This document shows positions 8,690-17,216 of a stretch of 64,000 nt of DNA, in pieces; the first letter of the stretch is position 1, and every line of letters starts with the position of its first letter. Both the position numbers and the translations under genes were made by a program. This stretch comes from Geoglobus acetivorans. GTDB lineage: Archaea; Halobacteriota; Archaeoglobi; Archaeoglobales; Archaeoglobaceae. The stretch is from positions 1,678,328 through 1,742,327 of the forward strand of contig NZ_CP087714.1 in assembly GCF_039641995.1 (NCBI RefSeq), read 5' to 3'. The notes below the pieces were generated by a model, which was not told the origin of the DNA, searched no databases, and saw only the letters and a list, made by a program, of their open reading frames with translations.

Positions 8690-9215
8690 GGAAGTTTTTG
8701 AATATGCGGGTCTGCTTGATGTTCGTTAGGTTATAGTGAGTGGATACGTGGCAATACTGTTCGGTAGGTCAAGGGGAACTGGAGATGTAGACATTTTGAT
8801 TGAACCGATCAGCTACGGCAGATTTTTTGAATTATATGGTAGGGCTGAGAAAAAGGATTTTTACTTTATGAATTCAACAAATCTAGATACTATTTACGAA
8901 ATGCTAATCAAAGGGCTGGCTGTGCGAGTTGCAAAGAAAGATACAGTAATCCCAAACATTGAAATAAAGTTTGTAAAAAATGAGATAGATAGGTATTCTC
9001 TTGACAATCGGCTGAGGGTGGTTTTGGGGGATAATCATGTATTCATATCTCCAATAGAGCTTCAAATAGCGTATAAGCTCTACCTCGGCAGTGATAAAGA
9101 TATAGATGATGCGGTTTATTTGTGGGAGATATTCAAAAATCACATAAATAAAAACAGACTTTACTACTTTATGAGGAAAATGGATGTGGAGGGTAGCAAG
9201 TATGGTATTGGATAG
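8679..9215 (+). pseudogene. Nucleotidyltransferase-like protein interrupted by an in-frame TAG
   Basis: The open frame from GTG 8736 begins SGYVAILFGRSRGTGDVDIL, the heart of a minimal nucleotidyltransferase fold, where the family normally has about 20 more N-terminal residues. Those residues are visible in the same frame upstream (ERFEEVFEYAGLLDVR, then TAG at 8727-8729, then VIVSGYVA). A tyrosine would be expected at the stop, so TAC/TAT to TAG is the simplest explanation. No start codon remains ahead of the preceding TAA at 8676. The gene overlaps the next small gene, so the pair may be a decayed nucleotidyltransferase toxin-antitoxin-like module. A shortened protein from GTG 8736 is possible. 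Confidence 0.6.
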
Positions 9216-9435
9216 AAAAGAGAATCTCCTTCAGCGGCTGGAGTTCGTTCGTTTCTATGCAGGATGGGTCAAGTCCATGCCAAACGAAGTGTGGAGCAAG
9301 CAGCAGGCGATGCTGATCAACAGCATGATGGAGAACGCCAGAAACTTCATGCTATCTGGTGAGGAGTATCTGGAATCAAAGAAGAATCGTAAAAGGTTTT
9401 GGGTCAAGCTTGATGAAACAGAAGAGGTGGAATAG
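9202..9435 (+). CDS. Small helical protein paired with the nucleotidyltransferase
   Basis: A 77-residue, mostly alpha-helical, charged protein with no recognised family. The frame is open from ATG 9184, but GGAGGG at 9188-9193 lies eight bases before ATG 9202, which is the better start. It overlaps the end of the nucleotidyltransferase frame by 14 bases, as partners of toxin-antitoxin or abortive-infection nucleotidyltransferases often do. The partner role is inferred from position only. Confidence 0.6.
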   Translation: MVLDRKENLLQRLEFVRFYAGWVKSMPNEVWSKQQAMLINSMMENARNFMLSGEEYLESKKNRKRFWVKLDETEEVE

Positions 9436-9771
9436 TATGGGTTTTCTTTGCTACTGTTCCGGTATGGAATGTATATTTTCCTGTCCTGTAGGATTTCACG
9501 AACTCCAGTCAGAATGAAGCGCATCATATCCACTTACTGAATTATTCACCTGGTGGATGTATAAATACATTCCTTGTGGAAAATTGCTGGCCACATCCCG
9601 GCTCTCGTTTACTGTAACCTGCCTTTCAGCTTCCAGGTTTTTAATTGCCTTTTTTGAGCTTTTCATCCTTCAGTTTCTGAAGCCACATCATTAAATAACA
9701 TTAAACAAAAAAGCTTAACGATAAGTAAGTTACTGTAAACCTTTTAGACTTTACATTATTTAACACTAAGT
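9436..9771. other. Intergenic stretch with no convincing gene
   Basis: Neither strand offers a frame with family resemblance or a good ribosome binding site. The AT-rich 3' part (about 9690-9770) probably holds the promoter of the downstream AlbA_2-domain gene. Confidence 0.4.
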
Positions 9772-11057
9772 ATGGATCTGGGTTTTATCCTGAAACTTAT
9801 AAGGGAAGGGGAGTCCGAAAAAATTGAATTCAAGAGAAGTGCCACAGGTGACATTAACAGAGAGATTTGCGCATTTGCAAATGCAGAAGGCGGATACATA
9901 CTGATAGGAGTCGATGATGATGGCAATATTGTCGGATGTAACGTGAAAAATCCCTTGATGTTCTCACAAATTCTGTTCAGTCCATCATCCCCCCGCCCAA
10001 GATCAGGACACGCAGGTTTACACTTGGAGACAGGGATGTGCTTGTGGTGGAGGTCGAAAAATCCAGTACTCTATGTTCTGTAAGTGGTGTGGCATACATA
10101 CGAATCGGAACCGGAATAAGACCGCTGTCAATTCAGGAAATCGTCACGCTGTCAGCCGAACTGGGAGCAATAAACTGGGACGAGATGCCAAGCCTGAGTG
10201 CTGACCACATCAACATGGATTACGTAAGGTGGTTCTTTGACACCATGGAAAAAGCGAGGGGGAAGAGAGTGCCGGAAGACATGTGGATGAAGTATCTGAG
10301 GAGCGTCAAGGCAATAAAAGGTGACAGATTGACAAACGCGGGCGTTCTCTTCTTTACAGACGCATCAGAGTTTTTGAGCCAGTGCAGATGCAGGGTCATA
10401 TTCGTTGATGGAGAGCCGGAGAAAAGCAAGGAATACGAGGGGCCGGTATGGAAGATAATTGAAGAAGTCTTTACCGACATCACCAGGGAACTCAGAAGAC
10501 CGGAAGTTGTGGTTGCGACGAGGAGAGTGAGGATTGAGGAGTATCCCGTGAGAGCTCTGAGGGAGGCAATAATCAACGCCTTCGCCCACAGAAACTACGC
10601 AATACCATCTGACGTGAGAATATTCGTTCACCCCGGCAGAATAGTCGTAAGGAATCCCGGAAATCTGATGCCCGGAGTTGACTTAAACGACCCAGAGCAT
10701 GTTCCGAGGAATCCAGCGCTGTGCCAGCTACTGTACGATACGGGATTCATAGAGAAGTACGGTTACGGGATAGTGATGATTCGTGAGGAGTGTGAAAAGC
10801 ACCCCATGGTAAGAGTGGAGTTCAAAGCCACGGCGAGTAAATTCGAGGTGGTATTCAGAAAGGAGGCTGGAGATATTCTGGATGAGCTGGACAGGAGCAT
10901 TCTGAGAATTCTCAGCACGCCGAAGAGAAGTGGCGAGATAGCAGGTGAGCTCGGAGTTTCGAAGCCAACTGTTATAACGCGCTTAAAAAAGCTTGAGAGC
11001 CTGGGACTGGTCAGGAGAGAGGGGAGGGGACCGCAGGTGAGATACAGGATCGTTTGA
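9772..11057 (+). pseudogene. AlbA_2/Schlafen-type ATP-binding regulator with C-terminal HTH, frameshifted
   Basis: Two frames together make a complete protein of about 428 residues. Frame one (9772 to about 9950) has the AlbA_2 domain: EKIEFKRS, then the ICAFANAEGGYILIGVDDDG block. Frame two runs through KSLDVLTNSVQSIIPPPKI, a central ATPase-like domain (REAIINAFAHRNY, NPGNLMPGVDL) and a winged helix (SGEIAGELGVSKPTVITRLKKL). The switch is a -1 shift in the A5 run at 9946-9950, as if one A of a run of six had been lost. Such proteins are RecG-like regulators in archaeal and bacterial accessory regions. It may be a pseudogene, a sequencing error, or rescued by slippage. Confidence 0.8.
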
Positions 11058-11350
11058 TGAGTCTCCCACCTTTGAGCGCATCTCCCAAGCCGGGTCTCGA
11101 TTGCCTTTTTTAGCTCTTTTTCAGCTTGCCATAATTTCTGCTGACCAGTTACTTACTACGAGATCAACATAATGTTGTTAGGTTCTGTAAGGTGTTCATC
11201 CTGCCTGCCTCCAGATTGTTCTGTTTGTGCATAGAAGCTTGTGAAATTAGCATCAGAGAAAAATCTGGAGAGTCGAGATACTTGAAGGATTGAAGTTCAG
11301 TTAAAGTTTTAACATTACTTTTTTAACCTATTAGATACCAAATTAATTTC

Positions 11351-11563
11351 ATGGGAATAAAAGCGAAGTACGAGAAGGGAGTTTTAAAACCTCTTGAAGA
11401 ATTAAACCTGAAAGAAGGTGAAGAAGTAGAAATAGAAATCAGGAGAAAAAAGGCAGACATTCTGAAGTATGCAGGAATTCTAAAAGATTTAAGCAGAGAG
11501 GAAATTGGAATGTTCATGGAGGCTGCAAAGAGGAGGAGTCTTTTTAAAGAGGCAAGGTTATGA
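11351..11563 (+). CDS. vapB: DUF104 (AF2212-like) antitoxin
   Basis: A 70-residue protein with the N-terminal beta hairpin typical of DUF104 antitoxins (KYEKGVLKPLEELNLKEGEE) and a helical C-terminus that would bind the toxin. It overlaps the following PIN-domain gene by four bases (ATGA), the usual arrangement of VapBC modules. There is no ribosome binding site at the ATG, and a T-rich TATA-like element lies about 30 bases upstream, so the message may be leaderless. The pair looks intact. Confidence 0.9.
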   Translation: MGIKAKYEKGVLKPLEELNLKEGEEVEIEIRRKKADILKYAGILKDLSREEIGMFMEAAKRRSLFKEARL

Positions 11564-11964
11564 AGAGATCTCTCATAGATACGAGCATACTCATTGCATT
11601 TCTAAGGGGAGAGCAGAGTGTTGTTTCTAAAGTGGGAGGATACTTAGAAGAATTCGATAAGCTGAGTCTGAGCATAATAACCTACTATGAAATACTCAGA
11701 GGGCTGAAATATCTGGGAAACGAGAGGAAACTAAAGGAATTCGATGAGTTAATGGATGAAAGCGAGATAATTACGCTTGATAGAAAAATCATCCGGAAAG
11801 GATCTGAGATCTATGCGGAGCTAAAGAGAGAAGGGAAGATGATAGAGGATGCGGACATACTAATAGCGGCAACATGTCTTGTAAGGGGCTTTGTTTTGAT
11901 AACGGATAACGAAAAACACTTCAGAAGAATAAAGGGGCTTGAAACTGAAAACTGGCTGGAATAG
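11560..11964 (+). CDS. vapC: VapC family PIN-domain ribonuclease toxin
   Basis: A 134-residue PIN domain. Acidic residues expected for the metal site are present: Asp in LIDTSILIAF near the N-terminus, Glu in YYEILRGL, and Asp in IEDADILIAA and VLITDNEKHF. VapC toxins are endoribonucleases neutralised by the antitoxin encoded just upstream, which overlaps by four bases. All key residues and the normal length are kept, so it is probably functional. Confidence 0.93.
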   Translation: MKRSLIDTSILIAFLRGEQSVVSKVGGYLEEFDKLSLSIITYYEILRGLKYLGNERKLKEFDELMDESEIITLDRKIIRKGSEIYAELKREGKMIEDADILIAATCLVRGFVLITDNEKHFRRIKGLETENWLE

Positions 11965-12305
11965 AAGAATAAAGCAGTTGCAATATCTATTATTTCCCCT
12001 TAAAAAGACATTAGGGCGTGTACAAGAAAAGAAATAGGAAGGTTTGTTGAAGTTTACTTAAGCTTGAAGTTAGAATCAAAATTAAGAGGGGGAGATCGGG
12101 AGTTTAACCGGTTACGATAGGATTTATGAAGAACCCGGAAATCTTGAGTTTTTGGATACGGATATTCTTAGGGTTGGAGAAGGAGTATTAAAGTTTTGAG
12201 AAAGGCTAAAGAGTTAAGATACCTGAAGGATTAGGGTTCTATTTCAGCTATGTTTGGATTAAATACGACAGTTTTATTAAATGTCTCCTGAACTGGATTA
12301 ATCAT
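11965..12305. other. Non-coding stretch with possible decayed frames
   Basis: No intact gene. A broken frame around 12120-12200 reads EEPGNLEFLDTDILRVGEG before stops, which looks like decayed coding sequence of unknown origin. The phrase gagatac(c/t)tgaaggatt near 12220 also occurs near 11275, suggesting a short duplicated segment. Confidence 0.35.
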
Positions 12306-12398
12306 GCATGGACTTATCCAGAGGCTCAGAGATTCAGAGGCCCTCTTTACAAGAATTCTGTCTTTCTCATGCTTTCAAGTGCAAAAACTTCACTCTAA
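12306..12398 (+). pseudogene. Remnant of a polysaccharide flippase 5' end
   Basis: In one frame the sequence reads GPLYKNSVFLMLSSAKTSL before TAA. This matches GDPLYRNSFFIMLSSISNA in the fragment at 13612, the N-terminus of an archaeal RfbX/Wzx-type flippase. Only about 30 codons remain and there is no start codon in this frame. It is one of three flippase-start fragments within 1.5 kb. Confidence 0.55.
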
Positions 12399-12417
12399 AA
12401 AAAGAGGTTGAGCGGTT

Positions 12418-12642
12418 TTGGACGAGGTTAATAAGGTCCTGCAAGGGATTGCAAGGGGAACTGGAATAGGATTCACTGGTACAATCATTTCGATGTTCTT
12501 CAGCTTTTTAAGCGTCGCAGTCATAGCGAGGTTTTTCTCCAGAGCAGAATACGGCGTTTTCAATCTGGCTTTGACGATTTTAAGTGTTGCAGTTGTAACG
12601 GCAAAGATGCTAGGAGAGATCGCGTTTACAAAAGTCCTGTAA
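12418..12642 (+). pseudogene. Truncated polysaccharide flippase (N-terminal fragment)
   Basis: A 74-residue frame starting at TTG with the N-terminus of a polysaccharide-biosynthesis flippase: an amphipathic start, a first membrane helix (GTIISMFFSFLSVAVIARFF) and the RAEYGVFNLALTILSVAV block that opens the second helix. The remaining 350 or so residues are absent, and a PIN-domain gene on the other strand follows immediately. It is a gene relic at the edge of the glycan island. Confidence 0.7.
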
Positions 12643-12682
12643 GTAGAAAGAAATGAAACAAAAACTGAAACAAGAAACTTTT

Positions 12683-13183
12683 TTAGCCAAGATTTTTCCT
12701 CAACCACTCGTTATATTTCTCAAAAACATCCTCGGGAATTGGGTTAATCACATGAAGGTCCTTTACTCTTTTCTTCATCTTCTTATCCACCGTGTAGATT
12801 ATAGGGGCCGAATGGGCTCTGGCAATGGCAACAACATAACCATCCCAGGATTCTATCCTGTAACCCATTGCATTTGTCAGAGACTCGATGACAGCCTCCA
12901 CATCCAGATCTGCATAGAATGCTGGAGATTTCGTTTCAAGAGTCTTTTTTAAAGCTTCGTAAGCAGAAACCCTCTCAACCCTGAGATAGTTGGCGAGTAT
13001 GTGGTATGCACCGAGGAAAGCCGTTACGGGAATCAGACATCTTTTTTTCCAGAGCAGGACCTCCTTTAAAAATTCGAGAGCATGATCCTGTGCAGGATTC
13101 TCAAAATGTGATACCACTATCAGGCCAACGTCGACTACTCCTTCAATCCTATCTTTCTCATGCTGAACTCCGCCGAATACCAC
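12683..13183 (-). CDS. vapC: PIN-domain protein, VapC-like toxin
   Basis: A PIN-fold protein of up to 166 residues. Family features are VVDVGLIVVSHFENPA near the start (Asp of the metal site), EAV followed by the helix YEALKKTLE, and SWDGYVVAIARAHSAPIIYTVDKKM (Asp residues of the acidic cluster). The start is uncertain: the first ATG (13183) lies 49 bases inside the upstream antitoxin gene, and no good ribosome binding site marks a later codon. With the AbrB-type gene just upstream it forms a toxin-antitoxin pair on the strand opposite the glycan genes. Confidence 0.82.
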   Translation of the reverse strand: MVFGGVQHEKDRIEGVVDVGLIVVSHFENPAQDHALEFLKEVLLWKKRCLIPVTAFLGAYHILANYLRVERVSAYEALKKTLETKSPAFYADLDVEAVIESLTNAMGYRIESWDGYVVAIARAHSAPIIYTVDKKMKKRVKDLHVINPIPEDVFEKYNEWLRKNLG

Positions 13184-13419
13184 TTTTCTCCAGCCTCCTC
13201 ATCGCCAACAAAAGGTTTTGGAGCGCTGCTTCTGAGGAAGCTCATGAGCTCCTCAACTTTTTTTTCAAGACCGTGATTCCTAAGCGTTATCAGAATTTTT
13301 TCATCCTTTACCTCTATCTCAAGCTCTGTTTCTTCCTTTATCCCCAGACTTCTCCGGATCTCCTTTGGAATTAAGATTCTGCCAAATTTATCTATTTTGA
13401 CTTTTGCCAATTTTACCAC
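13135..13419 (-). CDS. vapB: AbrB-family antitoxin
   Basis: A SpoVT/AbrB swapped-hairpin protein: VKIDKFGRILIPKEIRRSLGI is the standard DNA-binding hairpin, followed by an acidic beta strand and a helical toxin-binding tail. The frame is open from ATG 13482, but the family begins one or two residues before VKLAKVKID, so GTG 13419 (94 residues) is preferred. It overlaps the downstream PIN gene, and such antitoxins repress their own promoters. Confidence 0.8.
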   Translation of the reverse strand: MVKLAKVKIDKFGRILIPKEIRRSLGIKEETELEIEVKDEKILITLRNHGLEKKVEELMSFLRSSAPKPFVGDEEAGEKWYSAEFSMRKIGLKE

Positions 13420-13611
13420 CAATTGGCTATTTGTTTGGTTGCATAAATAGGTTGTGATTCTGAGCGCCAATTTAATGAGCATGTCGCCCCCTAAATTTTT
13501 GTCTTCACGACTTCGAAGGTATTTTTATTGGCCAGGAGAGGCCGCATTTCCCTTACTTCTTCCACATGGTTGAGCAATATTTTTAAAACTGCAGTTGAAT
13601 GGCAGAAAAGG

Positions 13612-13776
13612 ATGTTTAAAAGAATTCTCGGTCAGGCAGGAGACCCACTTTACAGGAACTCGTTCTTTATAATGCTGTCTTCAATATCGAATGCTGGTTT
13701 TGGGTTCTTCTTCCGGATGACTGCTGCAGATATTGGGTACGAAACCTTAAACAAAAGTAACTCACATCAAAAATAA
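13612..13776 (+). pseudogene. Truncated flippase N-terminus ahead of ugd
   Basis: From ATG 13612 the sequence reads MFKRILGQAGDPLYRNSFF and continues into IMLSSISNAGFGFFFRMTAA, a clear flippase N-terminus, then loses similarity and stops after 54 residues. Together with the copies at 12306 and 12418 this shows repeated loss of flippase genes here, while an intact flippase lies 5.5 kb downstream at 19161. Confidence 0.7.
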
Positions 13777-13786
13777 GGTGATTCCA

Positions 13787-15055
13787 ATGAATATTTCAGT
13801 AATAGGTTCTGGCTATGTTGGGATGGTTACCGGCATTGGTTTCGCTGAACTCGGTAACGAAGTGATTTTTGTTGACATTGACGAAAAGAAAGTTGATACT
13901 ATAAATTCTGGAAAAGCACCGATATTCGAAAAAGAGCTTGATGAGCTCATACAGAGGAATAGAAATAAATACAAAGCAACAAAAGAATACAACATCATTG
14001 CTGATACGGATATCACATTCATATGCGTTGGAACTCCCTCAAGAGAGGATGGATCGATTGACTTAACGTTTGTCAAATCTGCTGCTGCGGAAATTGGAAA
14101 AGTCTTAGCCAGTAAGGACATGTTCCATGCTGTCGTTGTAAAGAGTACTGTAATTCCGGGCACAACAGAAAAAGTCATTAAACCAATTATTGAAAGGGAA
14201 TCTGGTAAAGAAGCTTTTAAGGATTTCGGACTTGCAGTAAATCCCGAGTTTCTCAGAGAGGGGAATGCTGTCCACGATTTCTTCAATCCAGACAGGATAG
14301 TGATAGGGGTTAGGGACAAAAAGACAAAAGAAGTGCTGGAAACGTTGTATAAGCCGTTCAGTTGCTCGAAACTGATTACAGATATCAAAACTGCTGAAAT
14401 GATCAAATACGCCTCAAATGCATTTTTAGCAACGAAAATATCGTTTGCGAACGAGATTGGCAATATATGCAAAAAACTTGGGATTGATGCGTACGAAGTT
14501 TTCAAGGGAGTTGGGCTGGATCACAGAATAAATCCAGCATTTTTCAGGGCTGGAATTGGTTTCGGAGGTTCTTGTTTCCCCAAAGACATAAAGGCGTTGA
14601 TAGCAAAAGCAGAAGAGCTCGGAGTGAATCCAAAGATTCTCAAGGCTGTTATAGAAGTAAACGAAGAACAGCCACTGAAGATGATAGAGCTGTTAAAGGA
14701 GCATATTCCTGATTTAAAAGGGAAAAGAATCGGAATACTGGGTTTAGCGTTTAAGCCGGATACAGACGATATAAGGGAAAGCAGAGCAATTCCAATAGTG
14801 CAAAAATTGATTGAGGAGGGAGCTAACATTATCGCTTACGATCCAGAAGCGATGGATGCTTTTGCCAGAATGTTTCCACAGATTGAATACGCTTCTTCAG
14901 CTGAAAAAGTAATTACTAAATCTGATGCTGTGTTAATTGTCACGGAATGGGGTGAGTTCAATGAACTAAACTATAAGGGAAAGATCGTAATAGACGGCAG
15001 AAGGGTTGAAAAAGCAATGAAAGAAGCCGGAATATATGAGGGAGTGTGCTGGTAA
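13787..15055 (+). CDS. ugd: UDP-glucose 6-dehydrogenase
   Basis: A 422-residue UDP-sugar dehydrogenase that oxidises UDP-glucose to UDP-glucuronate with two NAD+. The N-terminal Rossmann motif is GSGYVGMVTGIGFAELG, the central domain carries NPEFLREG, and the catalytic cysteine is in GFGGSCFPKD. The C-terminal UDP-binding domain opens at GILGLAFKPDTDDIRES. The frame is open from GTG 13778, but GGTGAT (13777-13782) lies four bases before ATG 13787, which is the better start. It is followed by galU, which supplies its substrate. A UDP-GlcNAc or UDP-ManNAc dehydrogenase is less likely given that neighbour. Confidence 0.93.
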   Translation: MNISVIGSGYVGMVTGIGFAELGNEVIFVDIDEKKVDTINSGKAPIFEKELDELIQRNRNKYKATKEYNIIADTDITFICVGTPSREDGSIDLTFVKSAAAEIGKVLASKDMFHAVVVKSTVIPGTTEKVIKPIIERESGKEAFKDFGLAVNPEFLREGNAVHDFFNPDRIVIGVRDKKTKEVLETLYKPFSCSKLITDIKTAEMIKYASNAFLATKISFANEIGNICKKLGIDAYEVFKGVGLDHRINPAFFRAGIGFGGSCFPKDIKALIAKAEELGVNPKILKAVIEVNEEQPLKMIELLKEHIPDLKGKRIGILGLAFKPDTDDIRESRAIPIVQKLIEEGANIIAYDPEAMDAFARMFPQIEYASSAEKVITKSDAVLIVTEWGEFNELNYKGKIVIDGRRVEKAMKEAGIYEGVCW

Positions 15056-15158
15056 CCCCAATCGATTTTGGATTTTATGATTAAATGAGCAGATATGAGT
15101 TTCACAACAGAAAAATTTATTTTAGAATCGATTAGGATCAAAATGGTGAGGGGATAAT

Positions 15159-16019
15159 ATGGATATAAAGAAAGCAGTGATCCCGGCTGCTGGTTTAGGG
15201 ACTCGTTTTTTACCAGTGACAAAATCCATGCCAAAAGAAATGCTCCCTATTATTGACAAACCTGTTATACACTATGTGGTTGAAGAAGCGATTCGATCGG
15301 GAATAGAAGACATCCTCATAATCACCGGGCGAGGTAAAAGGGCCATAGAGGATTATTTTGACACCTCTCCTGAACTGGAATTGCACCTGAAGAGGAATAA
15401 TAAAAAAGAGCTAGAAAAGGTTGTGAGGGAAATCTCGTCTCTTGCAGATATTCACTACATAAGACAAAAGGAACCTAGGGGCTTAGGAGATGCCATACTG
15501 AAGGCTGAAAAGCACGTTGGTGATGAGCCATTTGCCGTTCTTTTGGGTGATGATATCCTCATAAATGATATTCCAGCAACAAAGCAGTTAATTGAAGTAT
15601 TCAGTAAGGTAAACAGCACGGTTATAGGAGTTGAAAGAGTTCCATTTGATAGAGTTTACAAATATGGGATCATAGACGGAGTTAAGAACGGAGAGCTTTA
15701 TGAGGTAAGGAATCTGGTTGAAAAACCCAGACCTGAAGAAGCACCAAGTAACTTAGGAATAGCTGGCAGGTATATCCTTACTCCAGATATTTTCGATTGC
15801 GTTAGAGAGACAAAGCCAGGGGTTGGAGGAGAAATACAGTTAACCGATGCTTTGAAGCTTTTACTTCAAAAACAGAAGATTTACGCATATGAAATTAGGG
15901 GAGAGAGGTACGACATTGGGGATAAATTGGAATACGTTAGGGCGATACTAGATTTCGCTTTAGAGAGAGCGGATTTAAAAGAAGCGATAATAGAATACGC
16001 CAGAAAAAAGTTTACGTAG
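15159..16019 (+). CDS. galU: UTP-glucose-1-phosphate uridylyltransferase
   Basis: A 286-residue nucleotidyltransferase making UDP-glucose from UTP and glucose 1-phosphate. The signature AAGLGTRFLPVTKSMPKEMLPI is at residues 9-30, followed by DKPVIHYVVEEA, the metal-binding LLGDDIL and the sugar-binding VEKP and GEIQLTDAL blocks. Length and motifs are those of GalU, not of the longer bifunctional GlmU. GAGGGGAT lies just before the ATG. It feeds the adjacent Ugd to give UDP-glucuronate. Confidence 0.95.
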   Translation: MDIKKAVIPAAGLGTRFLPVTKSMPKEMLPIIDKPVIHYVVEEAIRSGIEDILIITGRGKRAIEDYFDTSPELELHLKRNNKKELEKVVREISSLADIHYIRQKEPRGLGDAILKAEKHVGDEPFAVLLGDDILINDIPATKQLIEVFSKVNSTVIGVERVPFDRVYKYGIIDGVKNGELYEVRNLVEKPRPEEAPSNLGIAGRYILTPDIFDCVRETKPGVGGEIQLTDALKLLLQKQKIYAYEIRGERYDIGDKLEYVRAILDFALERADLKEAIIEYARKKFT

Positions 16020-16166
16020 AGGGTACAGCATGAAAACTTATATTTCAGACATGAGGTACCTCGGAAGAGTGAAAATAGAGATATAGTACATAATTAAAGG
16101 ATGTATATCGCAAAAACTTGTAAGATAAGAGTGTCTTGAAAAAGTAAATTAATGGGGGGCTGAAAA

Positions 16167-17216
16167 ATGAAAAGGGCTTTGATAACCGGTGTGACGGGAC
16201 AAGATGGGGCATACCTTGCAAAGTTTCTCTTGGAAAAAGGGTATGAAGTATATGGAACTTATAGAAGACTTTCTTCGCCGAATTTCTGGAGATTGCAGTA
16301 TCTTGGCATTTTCGATAAAGTGAATCTGATACCAGTTGATCTCTCAGATACAAGTTCGATTTTTGAAGCTATAAAGACTTCCGAACCAGATGAGATCTAC
16401 CACTTGGCAGCGCAGAGTTTTGTTGGAGCCTCATTTGAACAGCCAATTGCAACTGGAGATATCTCTGGCTTAGCTGTAACGAGAATTTTAGAGGTAGTAA
16501 GGCAGGTAAACCCTGAAATAAAATTTTATCAGGCATCTACATCTGAATTGTATGGCAATTCAAGAGAAGAGGGCATATTAAATGAAGAGACGCCCTTTAG
16601 ACCCGCCTCACCTTACGCTGCAGCAAAATTATATGGCTACTGGACTACAAGGATATACAGGGATGCCTATGGAATATTTGCAGTGAATGGCATCCTGTTC
16701 AATCACGAATCCCCTTTAAGAGGTTTAGAATTTGTAACAAGGAAGATATCGAATGCTGTAGCGAAAATAGCTTTAGGGCTTGAGAAAGAATTGAGGCTAG
16801 GCAATTTAGAAGCAAAACGAGACTGGGGATATGCTCCAGAGTACGTTGAATGTATGTGGCTCATGCTCCAGCAGGATGAGCCTGACGATTACGTAATCGC
16901 CACTGGGGAGGCTCACAGTATCAGGAAATTCTGTGAGACTGCTTTTGACATTGTTGGTTTAGACTGGCAGGAATATGTCAGCGTTGATAAAAGGTTTATG
17001 CGACCATTGGATGTCAAGTATCTGTGCGGTGATTATTCAAAGGCTAAGAACAAGCTTGGCTGGGAACCAAGAACGAAGTTCAAGAAGCTAGTTGAAATAA
17101 TGGTCAAAGAAGACTTGAATAGATGGGAAAGATGGCTTAATGGCGAGAATTTCCCGTGGGACGCTCCGAATTATCCAAGTGAGGTAAAAATACTAACAAG
17201 GACTCTGAGAACATGA
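16167..17216 (+). CDS. gmd: GDP-mannose 4,6-dehydratase
   Basis: A 349-residue extended SDR. It has the NADP motif TGVTGQDGAYLAKFLLEKGYEVYG near the N-terminus, the family catalytic Thr/Glu in STSELYG, the YAAAK catalytic pair and NHESPLRG, which is diagnostic for the Gmd family. The enzyme converts GDP-mannose to GDP-4-keto-6-deoxymannose, the precursor of GDP-rhamnose, GDP-fucose and related 6-deoxyhexoses. A GGGGGGCTG ribosome binding site precedes the ATG. The stop overlaps the start of the HD hydrolase gene by four bases. Confidence 0.93.
   Translation: MKRALITGVTGQDGAYLAKFLLEKGYEVYGTYRRLSSPNFWRLQYLGIFDKVNLIPVDLSDTSSIFEAIKTSEPDEIYHLAAQSFVGASFEQPIATGDISGLAVTRILEVVRQVNPEIKFYQASTSELYGNSREEGILNEETPFRPASPYAAAKLYGYWTTRIYRDAYGIFAVNGILFNHESPLRGLEFVTRKISNAVAKIALGLEKELRLGNLEAKRDWGYAPEYVECMWLMLQQDEPDDYVIATGEAHSIRKFCETAFDIVGLDWQEYVSVDKRFMRPLDVKYLCGDYSKAKNKLGWEPRTKFKKLVEIMVKEDLNRWERWLNGENFPWDAPNYPSEVKILTRTLRT

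Noticed and set aside
8727-8729. TAG as a pyrrolysine codon in the nucleotidyltransferase.
   Set aside because: No pyrrolysine genes are seen, other genes here do not show internal TAG, and a tyrosine-to-stop change explains it more simply.
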